Shown here one piece after another: positions 53,315-62,897 of a stretch of 64,000 nucleotides of DNA. The notes under the pieces were generated by a model. That model ran no database searches. It was not told the DNA's origin and saw only the letters and a program-made list of their open reading frames with translations. Every line of letters begins with the position of its first letter. Position 1 is the stretch's first letter. The stretch comes from Streptomyces sp. NBC_00236 (GTDB taxonomy: Bacteria > Actinomycetota > Actinomycetes > Streptomycetales > Streptomycetaceae): contig NZ_CP108100.1 of assembly GCF_036195045.1 (NCBI RefSeq), positions 1,860,001 through 1,924,000 of the forward strand, written 5' to 3'. Both the position numbers and the translations under genes were made by a program.

Positions 53315-54451
53315 ATGGAGAGCGACAGCATGGAGAACGTACTGCGCCCGCTGATCGTCCTCGGCGGTTCCGCCGTGATCACGCTGGTGGCGGGCTGGCT
53401 GCTCGACCTGCTGCTCAGGCGCGCGGACGGCCGCCACCACGAGACACCGCTGTGGGGTCTGCTGCGGCGCTGCCGGATCCCGTTCCAGCTGACGCTGGGC
53501 ACGGCGCTGCTGCGGGCCTCGTACACGCACACCGGGCTCCGGATCATCAGCGATCACAGGGCGGGCATCGGGCAGGTGCTGACACTGGTCCTGATCGGGG
53601 CGTCGGCCTGGCTGGTGGTGCGGATCGCCGTGGCGGTGGTGGACTCGGTGTACGCACGCTACGCGGCGAACACCCGCGACCCGGCGCGGGTGCGCCGGGT
53701 ACGGACCCAGGTGACGCTGATCCAGCGGGTGGTCATCGCGATCGTGACGACCGTCGCCGTCGCCGCGATGCTCCTGACGTTCCCCGCCATGCAGACCGTC
53801 GGCACCTCGATGCTGGCCTCGGCCGGTGTCCTCGGCATCGTCGCGGGTGTCGCCGCCCAGTCCACGCTCGGCAATCTCTTCGCGGGCCTGCAGATCGCCT
53901 TCGGCGACATGGTGCGGATCGGCGACACGGTGGTGGTGGACGGCGAGTGGGGCACGATCGAGGAGATCACACTGACCTTCCTCGCGGTCCGGACCTGGGA
54001 CGAGCGGCGGATCACGATGCCGGTCTCGTACTTCACCAGCAAGCCCTTCGAGAACTGGTCGCGCGGCGGGATCCAGATGACCGGCTCGGTCTTCTTCCAC
54101 CTCGACCACGCGGCGCCGGTCGCCGCCATGCGCGAACAGCTGCGGGACATCCTGGGCGAGTGCGCCGCGTGGGACGGCCGCGACTGGTCGCTGGCGGTCA
54201 CCGACACCACCCCCTCCACGATCCAGGTGCGCGCGGTGGTCACGGCGAAGGACGCGGACGACATCTGGACGGTGCGGTGCGCGGTCCGCGAGCAGCTGAT
54301 CGGCTGGCTGCGCGACCATCATCCGTACGCGCTGCCGCGCATCGCCACGGCCCCCGCGGCGCTGCCGCCGGGCGACGCGTGGCCGACCGTGAACGGCGCG
54401 GACGAGAAGCCGGCGGGCTGGGGCAGGGCGCCGCGCACGGGGCGCGGCTGA
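53315..54451 (+). CDS. MscS-family mechanosensitive channel
   Basis: A 378-aa membrane protein. Helices run about 10-35, 82-108, 130-155 and 158-185. The last is the pore helix, ASAGVLGIVAGVAAQSTLGN, followed by LFAGLQIAFGDMVRIGDTVV and the beta-domain WGTIEEITLTFLAVRTWDER, all typical of MscS channels. It releases solutes on hypo-osmotic shock. It converges on the antiporter gene with only six bases between stops. Confidence 0.92.
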   Translation: MESDSMENVLRPLIVLGGSAVITLVAGWLLDLLLRRADGRHHETPLWGLLRRCRIPFQLTLGTALLRASYTHTGLRIISDHRAGIGQVLTLVLIGASAWLVVRIAVAVVDSVYARYAANTRDPARVRRVRTQVTLIQRVVIAIVTTVAVAAMLLTFPAMQTVGTSMLASAGVLGIVAGVAAQSTLGNLFAGLQIAFGDMVRIGDTVVVDGEWGTIEEITLTFLAVRTWDERRITMPVSYFTSKPFENWSRGGIQMTGSVFFHLDHAAPVAAMREQLRDILGECAAWDGRDWSLAVTDTTPSTIQVRAVVTAKDADDIWTVRCAVREQLIGWLRDHHPYALPRIATAPAALPPGDAWPTVNGADEKPAGWGRAPRTGRG

Positions 54452-54457
54452 GCGGGA

Positions 54458-56044
54458 TCAGCGCAGGCTGCGTACGTCCAGCTGCCGCAGCACCCGGTCG
54501 ACCACCTCGGGGTCCGCACCGGCCTCGCTGCGCGCGGAGAGCACCGCGTGGCGGGCGGCCGACATCATCTCGCGCTGGATGCGGCTGACCGCCTTGAACC
54601 GCTCGGCGCGCTGGGCGTACGCCTCGCGCCGCTCCTCGTCGACCATGTCGGGGCTGATCCGCGCGCCGACGTCGTAGGCCAGCCGCTGGAGGCGTTCCAC
54701 GACGTCCTCGGGGAACTCCTCGACGTCCTGGATCTCCTTGAGCCGCTGCTTGGCCGCCTTGGCGGCCCGGATCGCGAGGTCCCGCTCCAGCGCGGCCTCG
54801 GCGTCCGTGTCCGCGCGCACGCCCAGCCGGCGCACCAGCCAGGGAAGTGTGAGGCCCTGGAAGACGAGCGTGACCATGATGACGGCGAAGGCGATGAAGA
54901 CGATCTCGTCGCGGCCCGGGAACGGCTTCCCGTCGTCCGTCTCCAGCGGGATGGCGAGCGCCAGGGCGACCGAGGCCACGCCGCGCATCCCGGCCCACCA
55001 CATGATCACGGTCTCCCGCCAGCTGGTGGGGATCTCCTCGCTCACGTCGCGGCGGGTGTGCAGCCGCTTGGCCAGCCAGGTCGCGGGAAGCAGATAGAGC
55101 AGCCGTACGCCGACGACGACCGCGACGACGGCGAGGGCCCAGCCGGCCATCTCCAGCTCACGCCCGTCGGCGGTCCCGAAGACGTTGTGCAGTTCGAGGC
55201 CGATCAGTCCGAAGGCCACACCGGTGACGAGGGTGTCGACGATCTCCCAGAAGGTACGGCCGGTGAGCCGGCCCAGGACGTCGTCGGCGTCGGCGGTGTG
55301 CTCGGCGAGGAAGAGCGCGGTGGTCAGGACCGCCAGCACGCCGGAGCCCATCAGCTCCTCGGCGAGCACGTAGCTGACGAACGGCACCAGCAGCGTGAGC
55401 CCGACCTGGAGGGTGGCGTCGCCGAGCAGGCCCATGAGTTTGATGGTGAGCCAGCCGAGTGCGACTCCCACCGCCACGGCGACGACGGCGGACAGGACCA
55501 GCAGACCGAACGCCTCGGGCAGCGAGAAGGTGCCGCTCACCGCCGCGGCGATCGCCACGTGGTAGAGCACGATCGCGGTCACGTCGTTGAACAGCCCCTC
55601 GCCCTCCAGGATCGAGATGAGCCTGCGGGGCAGTCCGACCGATCCGGCGACGGCGGTGGCCGCGACCGGGTCGGGCGGGGCGACGAGCGCGCCCAGTGCG
55701 ACGGCCGCCGCGATGGGCAGTCCGGGGACGACCGCGTTGGCCACCGCCGCGACGGCCGCAGTCGTGAGGAAGACCAGCGCCACGGCCAGCAGGAAGATCG
55801 GCCGCCTGTTGGCGGCGAACTGCCGCCAGGAAGTGCGTTGCACGGAGGCGTAGAGCAGCGGCGGCAGCAACGCGGGAAGGATGATCTCCGGCGGGATGTC
55901 CACGTTCGGTACGAAGCTGAGGAAGGCCATCGCGACGCCCATCAGGGTCATCAGCACCGGCGCCGGAAGCCCGAGCCGGTCCCCCAGCGGCACGGTGACC
56001 ACGGCTCCGAGCAACAACAGGAGCAGCAGGGCCATTTGATCCAC
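54458..56044 (-). CDS. CPA1-family Na+/H+ antiporter
   Basis: A 528-aa antiporter with about 12 helices. LGALVAPPDPVAATAVAGSV and ISILEGEGLFNDVTAIVLY are the conserved CPA1 ion-site segments, with Asp pairs in PPDP and FND. WWAGMRGVASVALALAIPL is the third signature. A charged cytoplasmic tail of about 110 residues (AIRAAKAAKQRLKEIQD, then MVDEERREAYAQRAERF) follows. The start is a GTG. Confidence 0.93.
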   Translation of the reverse strand: MDQMALLLLLLLGAVVTVPLGDRLGLPAPVLMTLMGVAMAFLSFVPNVDIPPEIILPALLPPLLYASVQRTSWRQFAANRRPIFLLAVALVFLTTAAVAAVANAVVPGLPIAAAVALGALVAPPDPVAATAVAGSVGLPRRLISILEGEGLFNDVTAIVLYHVAIAAAVSGTFSLPEAFGLLVLSAVVAVAVGVALGWLTIKLMGLLGDATLQVGLTLLVPFVSYVLAEELMGSGVLAVLTTALFLAEHTADADDVLGRLTGRTFWEIVDTLVTGVAFGLIGLELHNVFGTADGRELEMAGWALAVVAVVVGVRLLYLLPATWLAKRLHTRRDVSEEIPTSWRETVIMWWAGMRGVASVALALAIPLETDDGKPFPGRDEIVFIAFAVIMVTLVFQGLTLPWLVRRLGVRADTDAEAALERDLAIRAAKAAKQRLKEIQDVEEFPEDVVERLQRLAYDVGARISPDMVDEERREAYAQRAERFKAVSRIQREMMSAARHAVLSARSEAGADPEVVDRVLRQLDVRSLR

Positions 56045-56178
56045 GAGGTGCCTTCCGGAGCGCGCCGGGCCGGTCTCGGTGGACGGCCGGCCTCGGGTTC
56101 AACCCTGCCATGCGGGCTCCGCAATCCGGACAACACCCCCACTGCGGACCCGCGGGTCCGGATGATCCGGCGAGGGCC

Positions 56179-56649
56179 CTACGCGTCCACGGTGCGACGC
56201 ATCGCCCGGTGCGGGATGCCCGCGTCCGGGAACTCGGGGCCGTAGGCCACGTATCCGAGCCGCCCGTAGAAGCCGAGCGCATGGGTCTGCGCATGCAGAT
56301 CGACGGCGGACAGGCCGAGGTCGCGGGCGGCGTCCTCGATGGCCCGCACCAGCGCCGCGCCGACGCCGAGGCCGCGCGCCGCCTTGCTCACGGCGAGCCG
56401 GCCGAGCGAGCCGACGGTGGCATCGCCGCCGGTCTTCGCCGCCGCGGCGGAACCGTGCAGCAGTCGTCCGGTGCCGAGCGCCGTGCCGTCCTCGGCGACG
56501 GCGATGACGTGCACCGCGTCCGCGTCGTAGGCGTCGTACTCGATCTCCTCGGGCACGTTCTGCTCGCCGACGAAGACGTCCTTGCGGATCCGGAAGCAGG
56601 CGGCACGGTCCTGCTCACCGGTGACCGTGCGGGTGGTGTAGGCGGTCAT
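56179..56649 (-). CDS. GNAT-family N-acetyltransferase
   Basis: A 156-aa acetyltransferase resembling the ElaA-type GNAT group. [20 protein letters not shown] opens the fold, [19 protein letters not shown] is the acetyl-CoA pyrophosphate loop, and [20 protein letters not shown] the C-terminal half. The ATG overlaps the pseudouridine synthase stop (ATGA). A 16-bp perfect palindrome, CGGACCCGCGGGTCCG, lies 19 bases past the stop at 56145-56160. Acceptor unknown. Confidence 0.9.
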   Translation of the reverse strand: MTAYTTRTVTGEQDRAACFRIRKDVFVGEQNVPEEIEYDAYDADAVHVIAVAEDGTALGTGRLLHGSAAAAKTGGDATVGSLGRLAVSKAARGLGVGAALVRAIEDAARDLGLSAVDLHAQTHALGFYGRLGYVAYGPEFPDAGIPHRAMRRTVDA

Positions 56650-57587
56650 TCGCTCTCTGCCGCAATCCTGTCGAGTGCCTGACGGAGGTCGTCGGGGTAG
56701 GTGCTGGAGAACTCCACCCAGCTGCCGTCCGAGGGGTGCTCGAAGCCGAGCCGGACCGCGTGCAGCCACTGCCGGGTCAGGCCCAGCCGCTTGGCCATGG
56801 TCGGATCGGCGCCGTAGGTCAGGTCGCCGACGCAGGGGTGGCGGTGGGCGGACATGTGCACCCGGATCTGGTGGGTGCGGCCCGTCTCCAGCTTGATGTC
56901 CAGGAGGCTGGCGGCCCGGTACGCCTCGATCAGGTCGTAGTGCGTCACCGACGGCTTGCCCTCGGCGACGACGGCCCACTTGTAGTCGTGGGTGGGGTGG
57001 CGCCCGATGGGGGCGTCGATGGTGCCGCTCATCGGGTCCGGGTGGCCCTGGACCAGCGCGTGGTACTTCTTCTCGACGACCCGATCGCGGAACTGGGCCT
57101 TCAGCAGGGTGTAGGCGCGCTCGGACTTGGCGACGACCATCAGGCCGGAGGTGCCGACGTCGAGGCGGTGCACGATGCCCTGGCGCTCGGCGGCGCCGGA
57201 GGTCGAGATCCGGTACCCGGCCGCGGCGAGACCGCCGATGACGGTGGTGCCGGTCCAGCCGGGGCTCGGGTGCGCGGCGACGCCGACCGGCTTCATGATC
57301 ACGACGATGTCGTCGTCGTCGTGGACGATCTCCATGCCCTCGACGGGCTCGGCGACGATCTGCACCGGAGCGGGAGCCTGCGGCATCTCCACTTCCAGCC
57401 AGGCGCCGCCGCGCACCCGTTCGGACTTCCCGACCACCGAACCGTCCACCTGCACCTTCCCGGCGGCGGCCAGCTCTGCGGCCTTGGTGCGGGAGAACCC
57501 GAACATCCGGGAGATGGCGGCGTCGACACGCTCGCCTTCCAGACCATCGGGTACGGGCAGGGTTCGGATCTCGGGTTGCGTACTCAC
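56646..57587 (-). CDS. RluA-family (RluD-type) RNA pseudouridine synthase
   Basis: A 313-aa enzyme that isomerises uridines in RNA, probably 23S r[23 protein letters not shown] and [20 protein letters not shown] form an S4 RNA-binding domain. [19 protein letters not shown] carries the catalytic Asp, and [19 protein letters not shown] is the conserved C-terminal motif. GTG start. It lies 23 bases after lspA and overlaps the GNAT gene, an arrangement common in bacteria. Confidence 0.93.
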   Translation of the reverse strand: MSTQPEIRTLPVPDGLEGERVDAAISRMFGFSRTKAAELAAAGKVQVDGSVVGKSERVRGGAWLEVEMPQAPAPVQIVAEPVEGMEIVHDDDDIVVIMKPVGVAAHPSPGWTGTTVIGGLAAAGYRISTSGAAERQGIVHRLDVGTSGLMVVAKSERAYTLLKAQFRDRVVEKKYHALVQGHPDPMSGTIDAPIGRHPTHDYKWAVVAEGKPSVTHYDLIEAYRAASLLDIKLETGRTHQIRVHMSAHRHPCVGDLTYGADPTMAKRLGLTRQWLHAVRLGFEHPSDGSWVEFSSTYPDDLRQALDRIAAESE

Positions 57588-57610
57588 CTGTCGAGTATGC
57601 CTTGCATGGC

Positions 57611-58273
57611 CTAGTCCTTGTGCACGGTGCCGTCGGGGTCCAGGCCCTTGAAGGACAGCAGCACGATCAGGATGCCTCCGCAGACGATCGCGGAGTCCGC
57701 CAGGTTGAAGACGGCGAAGTGCGCGGGGGCGATGAAGTCCACCACAGCGCCCTCGAAGACGCCGGGCGCGCGAAAGATACGGTCGGTGAGGTTGCCGAGC
57801 GCCCCGCCGAGCAGCAGACCGAGCGCGATCGCCCACGGCAGGCTGTACAGCTTGCGCGCGAGCCGGGCGATCACCACGATGACGGTCGCCGCGATGATGG
57901 TGAAGATGATCGTGAAGGCCTCGCCGAGCCCGAACGCGGCGCCCGCGTTCCGGATCGCGTCGAGCCTGAGCCAGTCGCCGAAGATCTCGATCGGCTCCTG
58001 GTGCTCCAGCTTCGCCACCACGAGCATCTTGCTGCCCAGGTCGAGCAGGTAGGCGAGGACGGCGACGCAGAAGAGCAGGATGATCCGGCGCCGGCGTGTG
58101 GCCGGCGACCGGTCGACCGTCGCTTCCCCGTCCTCGGCGTCCCCGGCGTCCTGTCCGTCCGGCTCGGCGGCCTGCGGGGACACGCTCCCGTCAGCCTGCT
58201 CCGGCTCGGCTCCTTCGTGTCCCTCAGCCTCAGGGATGTCCGGCGTACCGATGATGCGCTCCGCCTCTGCCAC
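57611..58273 (-). CDS. lspA: Lipoprotein signal peptidase
   Basis: A 220-aa aspartyl protease that removes signal peptides from diacylglyceryl-prolipoproteins. A disordered acidic N-terminus (to about residue 58) precedes four helices. The catalytic dyad lies in [20 protein letters not shown] (Asp in NLTD) and [19 protein letters not shown] (Asp in NLADS). It acts after Lgt, encoded at 10.2-11.2 kb. Confidence 0.96.
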   Translation of the reverse strand: MAEAERIIGTPDIPEAEGHEGAEPEQADGSVSPQAAEPDGQDAGDAEDGEATVDRSPATRRRRIILLFCVAVLAYLLDLGSKMLVVAKLEHQEPIEIFGDWLRLDAIRNAGAAFGLGEAFTIIFTIIAATVIVVIARLARKLYSLPWAIALGLLLGGALGNLTDRIFRAPGVFEGAVVDFIAPAHFAVFNLADSAIVCGGILIVLLSFKGLDPDGTVHKD

Positions 58274-58330
58274 GTGAGTCCCTCAACCTAGTTCCCGACT
58301 GAGGACGAGGGTACGACACACGGGTGGCGA

Positions 58331-59104
58331 TCAGCCGCGTCGCTCCTGCTTCTGTTTGTCCTCGACACAGAGGGTGGCCCGGGGGAACGCCTGCATCCGC
58401 GCCTTGCCGATCGGATTGCCGCAGATCTCGCAGAGTCCGTACGTGCCCGCGTCGAGCCGGGCCAGTGCCCGTTCGGTCTGTTCCAGCATCTCCTGGGCGT
58501 TGGCCGCGAGGGACATCTCGTGCTCGCGGGTGATGTTCTTGGTGCCGGTGTCCGCCTCGTCGTCACCCGCCCCGTCGCCCGAGTCCCGCATCAGCCCGGC
58601 CAGCGCCAGGCCCGAAGCCTCCAGCTCGTTGCGCAGCCGGGTGATCTCGCCGGTGAGCTCGGTGCGCGCGGCCGCGACCTCCTCCGGCGTCCAGGGGTCC
58701 TCTCCCGGCCGTACGGCCAGCTCTCCCGGCGCCGTCGCCGCGGCCCGTGCCGGAGGCACGGGTGCGGTGCTCCGGCCGGCCGGCCGGGTCCTGGCCGCGC
58801 TCTTCTTGGCTACCACCGTGTGGGCTCCCGTCTGCTCGGCGGCCTCGGCCGCCCCCGTGGCCGCGTCGGCGGCCTTGTTCGAAGCCTTCTCGGCCGTGGT
58901 CTTCCCGGCCGCGCTCTTCTTCGCCGTGGTCTTCCCGGCCGCGCTCTTCTTCGCTGCGGTCTTCTTGGCCGCCGCTTTCTTGACCGCCTTCTTGGCCGTC
59001 TTCCTCGTGGTCTTGTTCGCGGCCTTCGCGGCCCCGGTGGTCCTCGCCGCCGCGTCCTCCGGCCCGGTCCCCGCGTTCGCGTCGGACGTCTTCTTCGCCA
59101 CCAT
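58331..59104 (-). CDS. DksA/TraR-type zinc-finger protein with Lys/Ala-rich N-terminus
   Basis: A 257-aa protein. Residues about 20-80 are histone-H1-like Lys/Ala repeats (KKSAAGKTTAKKSAAGKTTA). A coiled-coil-like stretch (ELTGEITRLRNELEASGLAL, EMLEQTERALARLDAGTYG) leads to the finger CEICGNPIGKARMQAFPR, then TLCVEDKQ. Zinc ligands would be Cys225, Cys228 and Cys246, but the fourth position is Asp249 instead of Cys. GAAGGGG precedes the ATG. It may bind RNA polymerase like DksA and also DNA through its basic region; both are inference. Convergent dnaE-type roles are not implied. Confidence 0.87.
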   Translation of the reverse strand: MVAKKTSDANAGTGPEDAAARTTGAAKAANKTTRKTAKKAVKKAAAKKTAAKKSAAGKTTAKKSAAGKTTAEKASNKAADAATGAAEAAEQTGAHTVVAKKSAARTRPAGRSTAPVPPARAAATAPGELAVRPGEDPWTPEEVAAARTELTGEITRLRNELEASGLALAGLMRDSGDGAGDDEADTGTKNITREHEMSLAANAQEMLEQTERALARLDAGTYGLCEICGNPIGKARMQAFPRATLCVEDKQKQERRG

Positions 59105-59378
59105 GGCCGCGGCCCCTTCACGCATTGTGATCTTGCTCGCGAGTCGTGCTGGGACGATAAGTCGACCCCAGCCCCGCAGCAACGGGGCACGCCGCCGCAT
59201 CGCCCCTCCCCGTGTCCGGATCACCGCGCGCCTGAAACCGTTGTGCCCAGCTCCCCGCCCGGTAATCCGCCTTCCGCCCGCCCGCCGGGCACTGCCGGGA
59301 CCCGGTGCCACCCGTCTGGCCATTCGGGTCACGCCGAGGACTCCGGAAATCCGGTCGGCCGTCGCCTCCCGGGGCCCG

Positions 59379-59384
59379 TACACT
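59379..59384 (+). promoter_or_regulatory. Candidate -10 element of the ileS promoter
   Basis: TACACT fits the TANNNT -10 of Streptomyces housekeeping promoters and would start RNA near 59391, exactly ahead of the T-box stem I. The -35 region is not well conserved. The rest of 59105-59378, between the two divergent genes, shows no gene. Confidence 0.5.
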
Positions 59385-59390
59385 GGCCTC

Positions 59391-59680
59391 AGCGAGAGGC
59401 ATCGATGGGACGAGTAGCGTCGTACGCAGCCCAGAGCGACCCGGGGACGGTGGAAGCCCGGGGGCGAGCGCGCCGTGAAGATCACCCCGGAGCCGCCGGA
59501 AGAAAGCTCGGGACAGTGGGCTCCGCCCACGGGCCCAGGGCCAGTAGAACCGGCGTCGCACCCCAATGAGGGGGCCACGGGCGGCACGCCCGGGGCCAAG
59601 GAGGGTGGTACCGCGGGATCCGGCAACGGTTCTCGTCCCTCCGACGGAAGTGGAAAACGTCCGCCGGAGGAAGCCCGCAC
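59391..59680 (+). promoter_or_regulatory. Isoleucine T-box riboswitch (translational type) upstream of ileS
   Basis: Stem I begins around GATGGGACGAGTAGC (59404-59418), with the AGAGCGA and GGTGGAAG elements of its distal part. The specifier loop GTGAAGATCAC carries ATC (Ile) at 59481-59483. The T-box proper, GAGGGTGGTACCGCG, is at 59601-59615. CCTCCGACGG (59638-59647) can pair with CCGCCGGAGG (59661-59670), hiding the Shine-Dalgarno; uncharged tRNA-Ile binding should free it. No U-tract hairpin follows, so control is at translation, as known for actinobacterial ileS leaders. Confidence 0.93.
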
Positions 59681-62600
59681 ATGACATCGCCGCAGTACCG
59701 CCAGGTACCCGCCCAGGTCGACCTGCCCGCGCTGGAGCACGCCGTGCTCGACTTCTGGCGCGAGAACAAGGTCTTCAGCCAGAGCCTCGAACAGTCCGAG
59801 GGCCGCCCCGAGTGGGTCTTCTACGAGGGCCCCCCGACCGCCAACGGCATGCCGGGCGCCCACCACATCGAGGCCCGCGTCTTCAAGGACGTCTTCCCGC
59901 GCTTCCGCACCATGCAGGGCTACCACGTCGGCCGGAAGGCCGGCTGGGACTGTCATGGTCTGCCGGTCGAGCTCGCGGTCGAGAAGGAGCTCGGCTTCAA
60001 CGGCAAGAAGGACATCGAGGCGTACGGCATCGCCGAGTTCAACGCCAAGTGCCGTGAGTCCGTGACCCGGCACACCGACGCGTTCACCGAGCTCACGACC
60101 CGGATGGGTTACTGGGTCGACCTCGACGACGCGTACCGCACGATGGACCCCGAGTACGTCGAGTCCGTGTGGTGGTCGCTGAAGGAGATCTTCAACAAGG
60201 GCCTGCTCACCCAGGACCACCGCGTCGCCCCGTGGTGCCCGCGCTGCGGTACCGGACTCTCCGACCACGAGCTGGCGCAGGGGTACGAGACGGTCGTCGA
60301 CCCCTCGGTCTTCGTCCGCTTCCCGCTGACCTCCGGCCCGCTGGCCGGCGAGGCGGCCCTCCTGGTCTGGACGACGACGCCCTGGACCCTGGTCTCGAAC
60401 ACGGCCGTCGCCGCGCACCCCGAGGTCGAGTACGTCGTCGCGACGAACGGCGAGGAGAAGCTCGTCGTGGCCCGGCCGCTGGTCGAGAAGGCGCTCGGCG
60501 AGGGCTGGGAGCTCACCGGACAGTCCTTCACGGGCCGCGAGATGGAGCGCTGGACCTACGAGCGCCCGTTCACCCTGGTGGACTTCCCGGCCGAGGCCCA
60601 TTACGTCGTCAACGCCGAGTACGTGACGACCGAGGACGGTACGGGTCTGGTCCACCAGTCCCCCGCCTTCGGTGCCGACGACCTCCTGGTCTGCAAGGCG
60701 TACGGCCTGCCGGTCGTCAACCCGGTCCGCCCCGACGGCACCTTCGAGGAGGACGTGCCGCTGGTCGGCGGCGTCTTCTTCAAGAAGGCCGACGAGACGC
60801 TCACCGAGGACCTGGCCGCCCGCGGCAAGCTCTTCCGCCACGTCCCCTACGAGCACAGCTACCCGCACTGCTGGCGCTGCCACACGGCGCTGCTGTACTA
60901 CGCGCAGCCGTCCTGGTACATCCGCACGACCGCGGTCAAGGACCGGCTCCTCGAAGAGAACGAGAAGACCAACTGGTTCCCCGATTCGGTCAAGAACGGC
61001 CGCTTCGGTGACTGGCTGAACAACAACGTCGACTGGGCCCTGTCCCGCAACCGCTACTGGGGCACGCCGCTGCCGATCTGGCGCTGCGAGGACGATCACC
61101 TGACCTGCGTCGGCTCGCGCGCCGAGCTGTCCGAGCTCACCGGCACCGATCTGTCCGGCCTGGACCCGCACCGGCCGTTCATCGACGAGATCACGTTCAC
61201 CTGCTCCCACGAGAGCTGCCAGCTGGAGGCGTACCGCGTCCCCGAGGTCATCGACGCCTGGTACGACTCGGGCTCGATGCCGTTCGCGCAGTGGGGCTAC
61301 CCGCACAAGAACAAGGAGATCTTCGAGAGCCGCTACCCGGCGCAGTTCATCTCGGAGGCCATCGACCAGACGCGCGGGTGGTTCTACACGCTGATGGCGG
61401 TCGGCACGCTGGTCTTCGACAAGTCGTCCTACGAGAACGTGGTGTGCCTGGGCCACATCCTCGCCGAGGACGGCCGGAAGATGTCCAAGCACCTGGGCAA
61501 CACCCTTGAGCCGGTCCCGCTGATGGACCAGCACGGCGCCGACGCGGTCCGCTGGTTCATGGCGGCGGGCGGCTCCCCCTGGGCGGCGCGCCGCGTCGGC
61601 CACGGCACGATCCAGGAGGTCGTCCGCAAGACGCTCCTCACGTACTGGAACACGGTCGCCTTCCAGGCCCTGTACGCCCGCACCTCGGAGTGGGCGCCCT
61701 CGGCCGCCGACCCCGCACCGGCCGACCGCACGGTCCTGGACCGCTGGCTGCTGAGCGAGCTCAACGCCCTGGTCGACCAGGTCACCCAGGCGCTGGAGGG
61801 TTACGACACCCAGCGTGCCGGCAAGCTGCTGTCCGCGTTCGTCGACGATCTGTCCAACTGGTACGTACGCCGCTCCCGCCGCCGCTTCTGGCAGGGCGAC
61901 AAGGCGGCGCTGCGCACCCTGCACGACGTCGTCGAGACGGTCACCCGGCTGATGGCCCCGCTGACCCCGTTCATCACGGAGCGGGTCTGGCAGGACCTCG
62001 TCGCGCCGGTCACCCCGGACGCCCCCGCCTCGGTGCACCTCTCCACGTGGCCGAAGGCCGACCTGTCGGCGATCGACCCGAGCCTGTCCACGCAGATGGC
62101 CCTCGTCCGCCGCCTGGTCGAGCTGGGACGCGCCACGCGTGCCGAGTCGGGCGTCAAGACCCGCCAGCCGCTGTCACGCGCCCTGGTCGCGGCCTCGGGC
62201 TTCGAGGCTCTCTCCCCCGAGCTGCACGGCCAGATCACGGAGGAACTGAACGTCTCCTCGCTGGCCTCCCTCTCCGAGGTCGGGGGCTCGCTGGTCGACA
62301 CGACGGCGAAGGCGAACTTCCGGGCCCTGGGCAAGCGGTTCGGCAAGGGTGTCCAGGCGGTGGCGAAGGCCGTCGCGAACGCGGACGCGGCGGCACTGTC
62401 GCTCGCCCTGCGCGAGGGCACGGCGTCGGTGGAGGTCGACGGGGAGCCGATCACCCTGGCCCCCGACGAGGTCATCATCACGGAGACCCCGCGCGAGGGC
62501 TGGTCGGTCGCGTCCGACTCGGGCGCGACGGTCGCCCTGGACCTGGAGATCACCCCGGAGCTGCGGCGTGCGGGCCTGGCCCGTGACGCGATCCGCCTGA

Positions 62601-62830
62601 TCCAGGAGGCGCGCAAGAACAGCGGCCTGGACGTGGCGGACCGCATCGCCGTCCGCTGGGTGTCCACCTCGCCCGCGACGGCCGAGGCCCTGACCGAGCA
62701 CGCGTCGCTCATCGCGGACGAGGTCCTGGCCCTGGACTACGCCGAGGGCGAGGCGGACCCGTCGTACGGCGAGTCCTTCGAGGACGAGGGCCTGGCCCTG
62801 ACGTTCCGCCTCCGCAAGACGGAGCGCTAG
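59681..62830 (+). CDS. ileS: Isoleucyl-tRNA synthetase, type 2 (long) with GAHH signature
   Basis: A 1049-aa class I synthetase. The N-terminal EGPPTANGMPGAHHIEAR holds the adenylate motif, but reads GAHH (residues 59-62) where classical enzymes have HIGH. AGWDCHGLPVELAVEKELG follows; the CP1 editing domain contains LLVWTTTPWTLVSNTAVAAH and the DD pair in GADDLLVC. The KMSKS loop reads GRKMSKHLGN (K600-H604). The size matches the eukaryote-like IleRS2 class, which tends to resist mupirocin. A Shine-Dalgarno of GGAGG sits in the T-box expression platform. Confidence 0.96.
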   Translation: MTSPQYRQVPAQVDLPALEHAVLDFWRENKVFSQSLEQSEGRPEWVFYEGPPTANGMPGAHHIEARVFKDVFPRFRTMQGYHVGRKAGWDCHGLPVELAVEKELGFNGKKDIEAYGIAEFNAKCRESVTRHTDAFTELTTRMGYWVDLDDAYRTMDPEYVESVWWSLKEIFNKGLLTQDHRVAPWCPRCGTGLSDHELAQGYETVVDPSVFVRFPLTSGPLAGEAALLVWTTTPWTLVSNTAVAAHPEVEYVVATNGEEKLVVARPLVEKALGEGWELTGQSFTGREMERWTYERPFTLVDFPAEAHYVVNAEYVTTEDGTGLVHQSPAFGADDLLVCKAYGLPVVNPVRPDGTFEEDVPLVGGVFFKKADETLTEDLAARGKLFRHVPYEHSYPHCWRCHTALLYYAQPSWYIRTTAVKDRLLEENEKTNWFPDSVKNGRFGDWLNNNVDWALSRNRYWGTPLPIWRCEDDHLTCVGSRAELSELTGTDLSGLDPHRPFIDEITFTCSHESCQLEAYRVPEVIDAWYDSGSMPFAQWGYPHKNKEIFESRYPAQFISEAIDQTRGWFYTLMAVGTLVFDKSSYENVVCLGHILAEDGRKMSKHLGNTLEPVPLMDQHGADAVRWFMAAGGSPWAARRVGHGTIQEVVRKTLLTYWNTVAFQALYARTSEWAPSAADPAPADRTVLDRWLLSELNALVDQVTQALEGYDTQRAGKLLSAFVDDLSNWYVRRSRRRFWQGDKAALRTLHDVVETVTRLMAPLTPFITERVWQDLVAPVTPDAPASVHLSTWPKADLSAIDPSLSTQMALVRRLVELGRATRAESGVKTRQPLSRALVAASGFEALSPELHGQITEELNVSSLASLSEVGGSLVDTTAKANFRALGKRFGKGVQAVAKAVANADAAALSLALREGTASVEVDGEPITLAPDEVIITETPREGWSVASDSGATVALDLEITPELRRAGLARDAIRLIQEARKNSGLDVADRIAVRWVSTSPATAEALTEHASLIADEVLALDYAEGEADPSYGESFEDEGLALTFRLRKTER

Positions 62831-62845
62831 CCTCAACGGCACGAG

Positions 62846-62878
62846 GGCCCGCCCGGACCGATACGGTCCGGGCGGGCC
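62846..62878 (+). terminator. Terminator after ileS
   Basis: 15-bp perfect stem GGCCCGCCCGGACCG/CGGTCCGGGCGGGCC with an ATA loop, 15 bases past the stop. Confidence 0.95.
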
Positions 62879-62897
62879 TTCGCCGTTTTCCGCTCCG

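Noticed and set aside
56145..56160. Palindrome CGGACCCGCGGGTCCG as a firm terminator of the GNAT gene
   Set aside because: It is a perfect 16-base palindrome with no loop and sits close to the upstream region of the antiporter gene; role left open and only mentioned with the GNAT gene.
59105..62038. Long minus-strand open frame continuing upstream of the DksA-like gene, antisense to ileS
   Set aside because: Mirror-frame artefact of ileS codon bias. The DksA-like start with its own ribosome site is at 59104, and the T-box lies in between.
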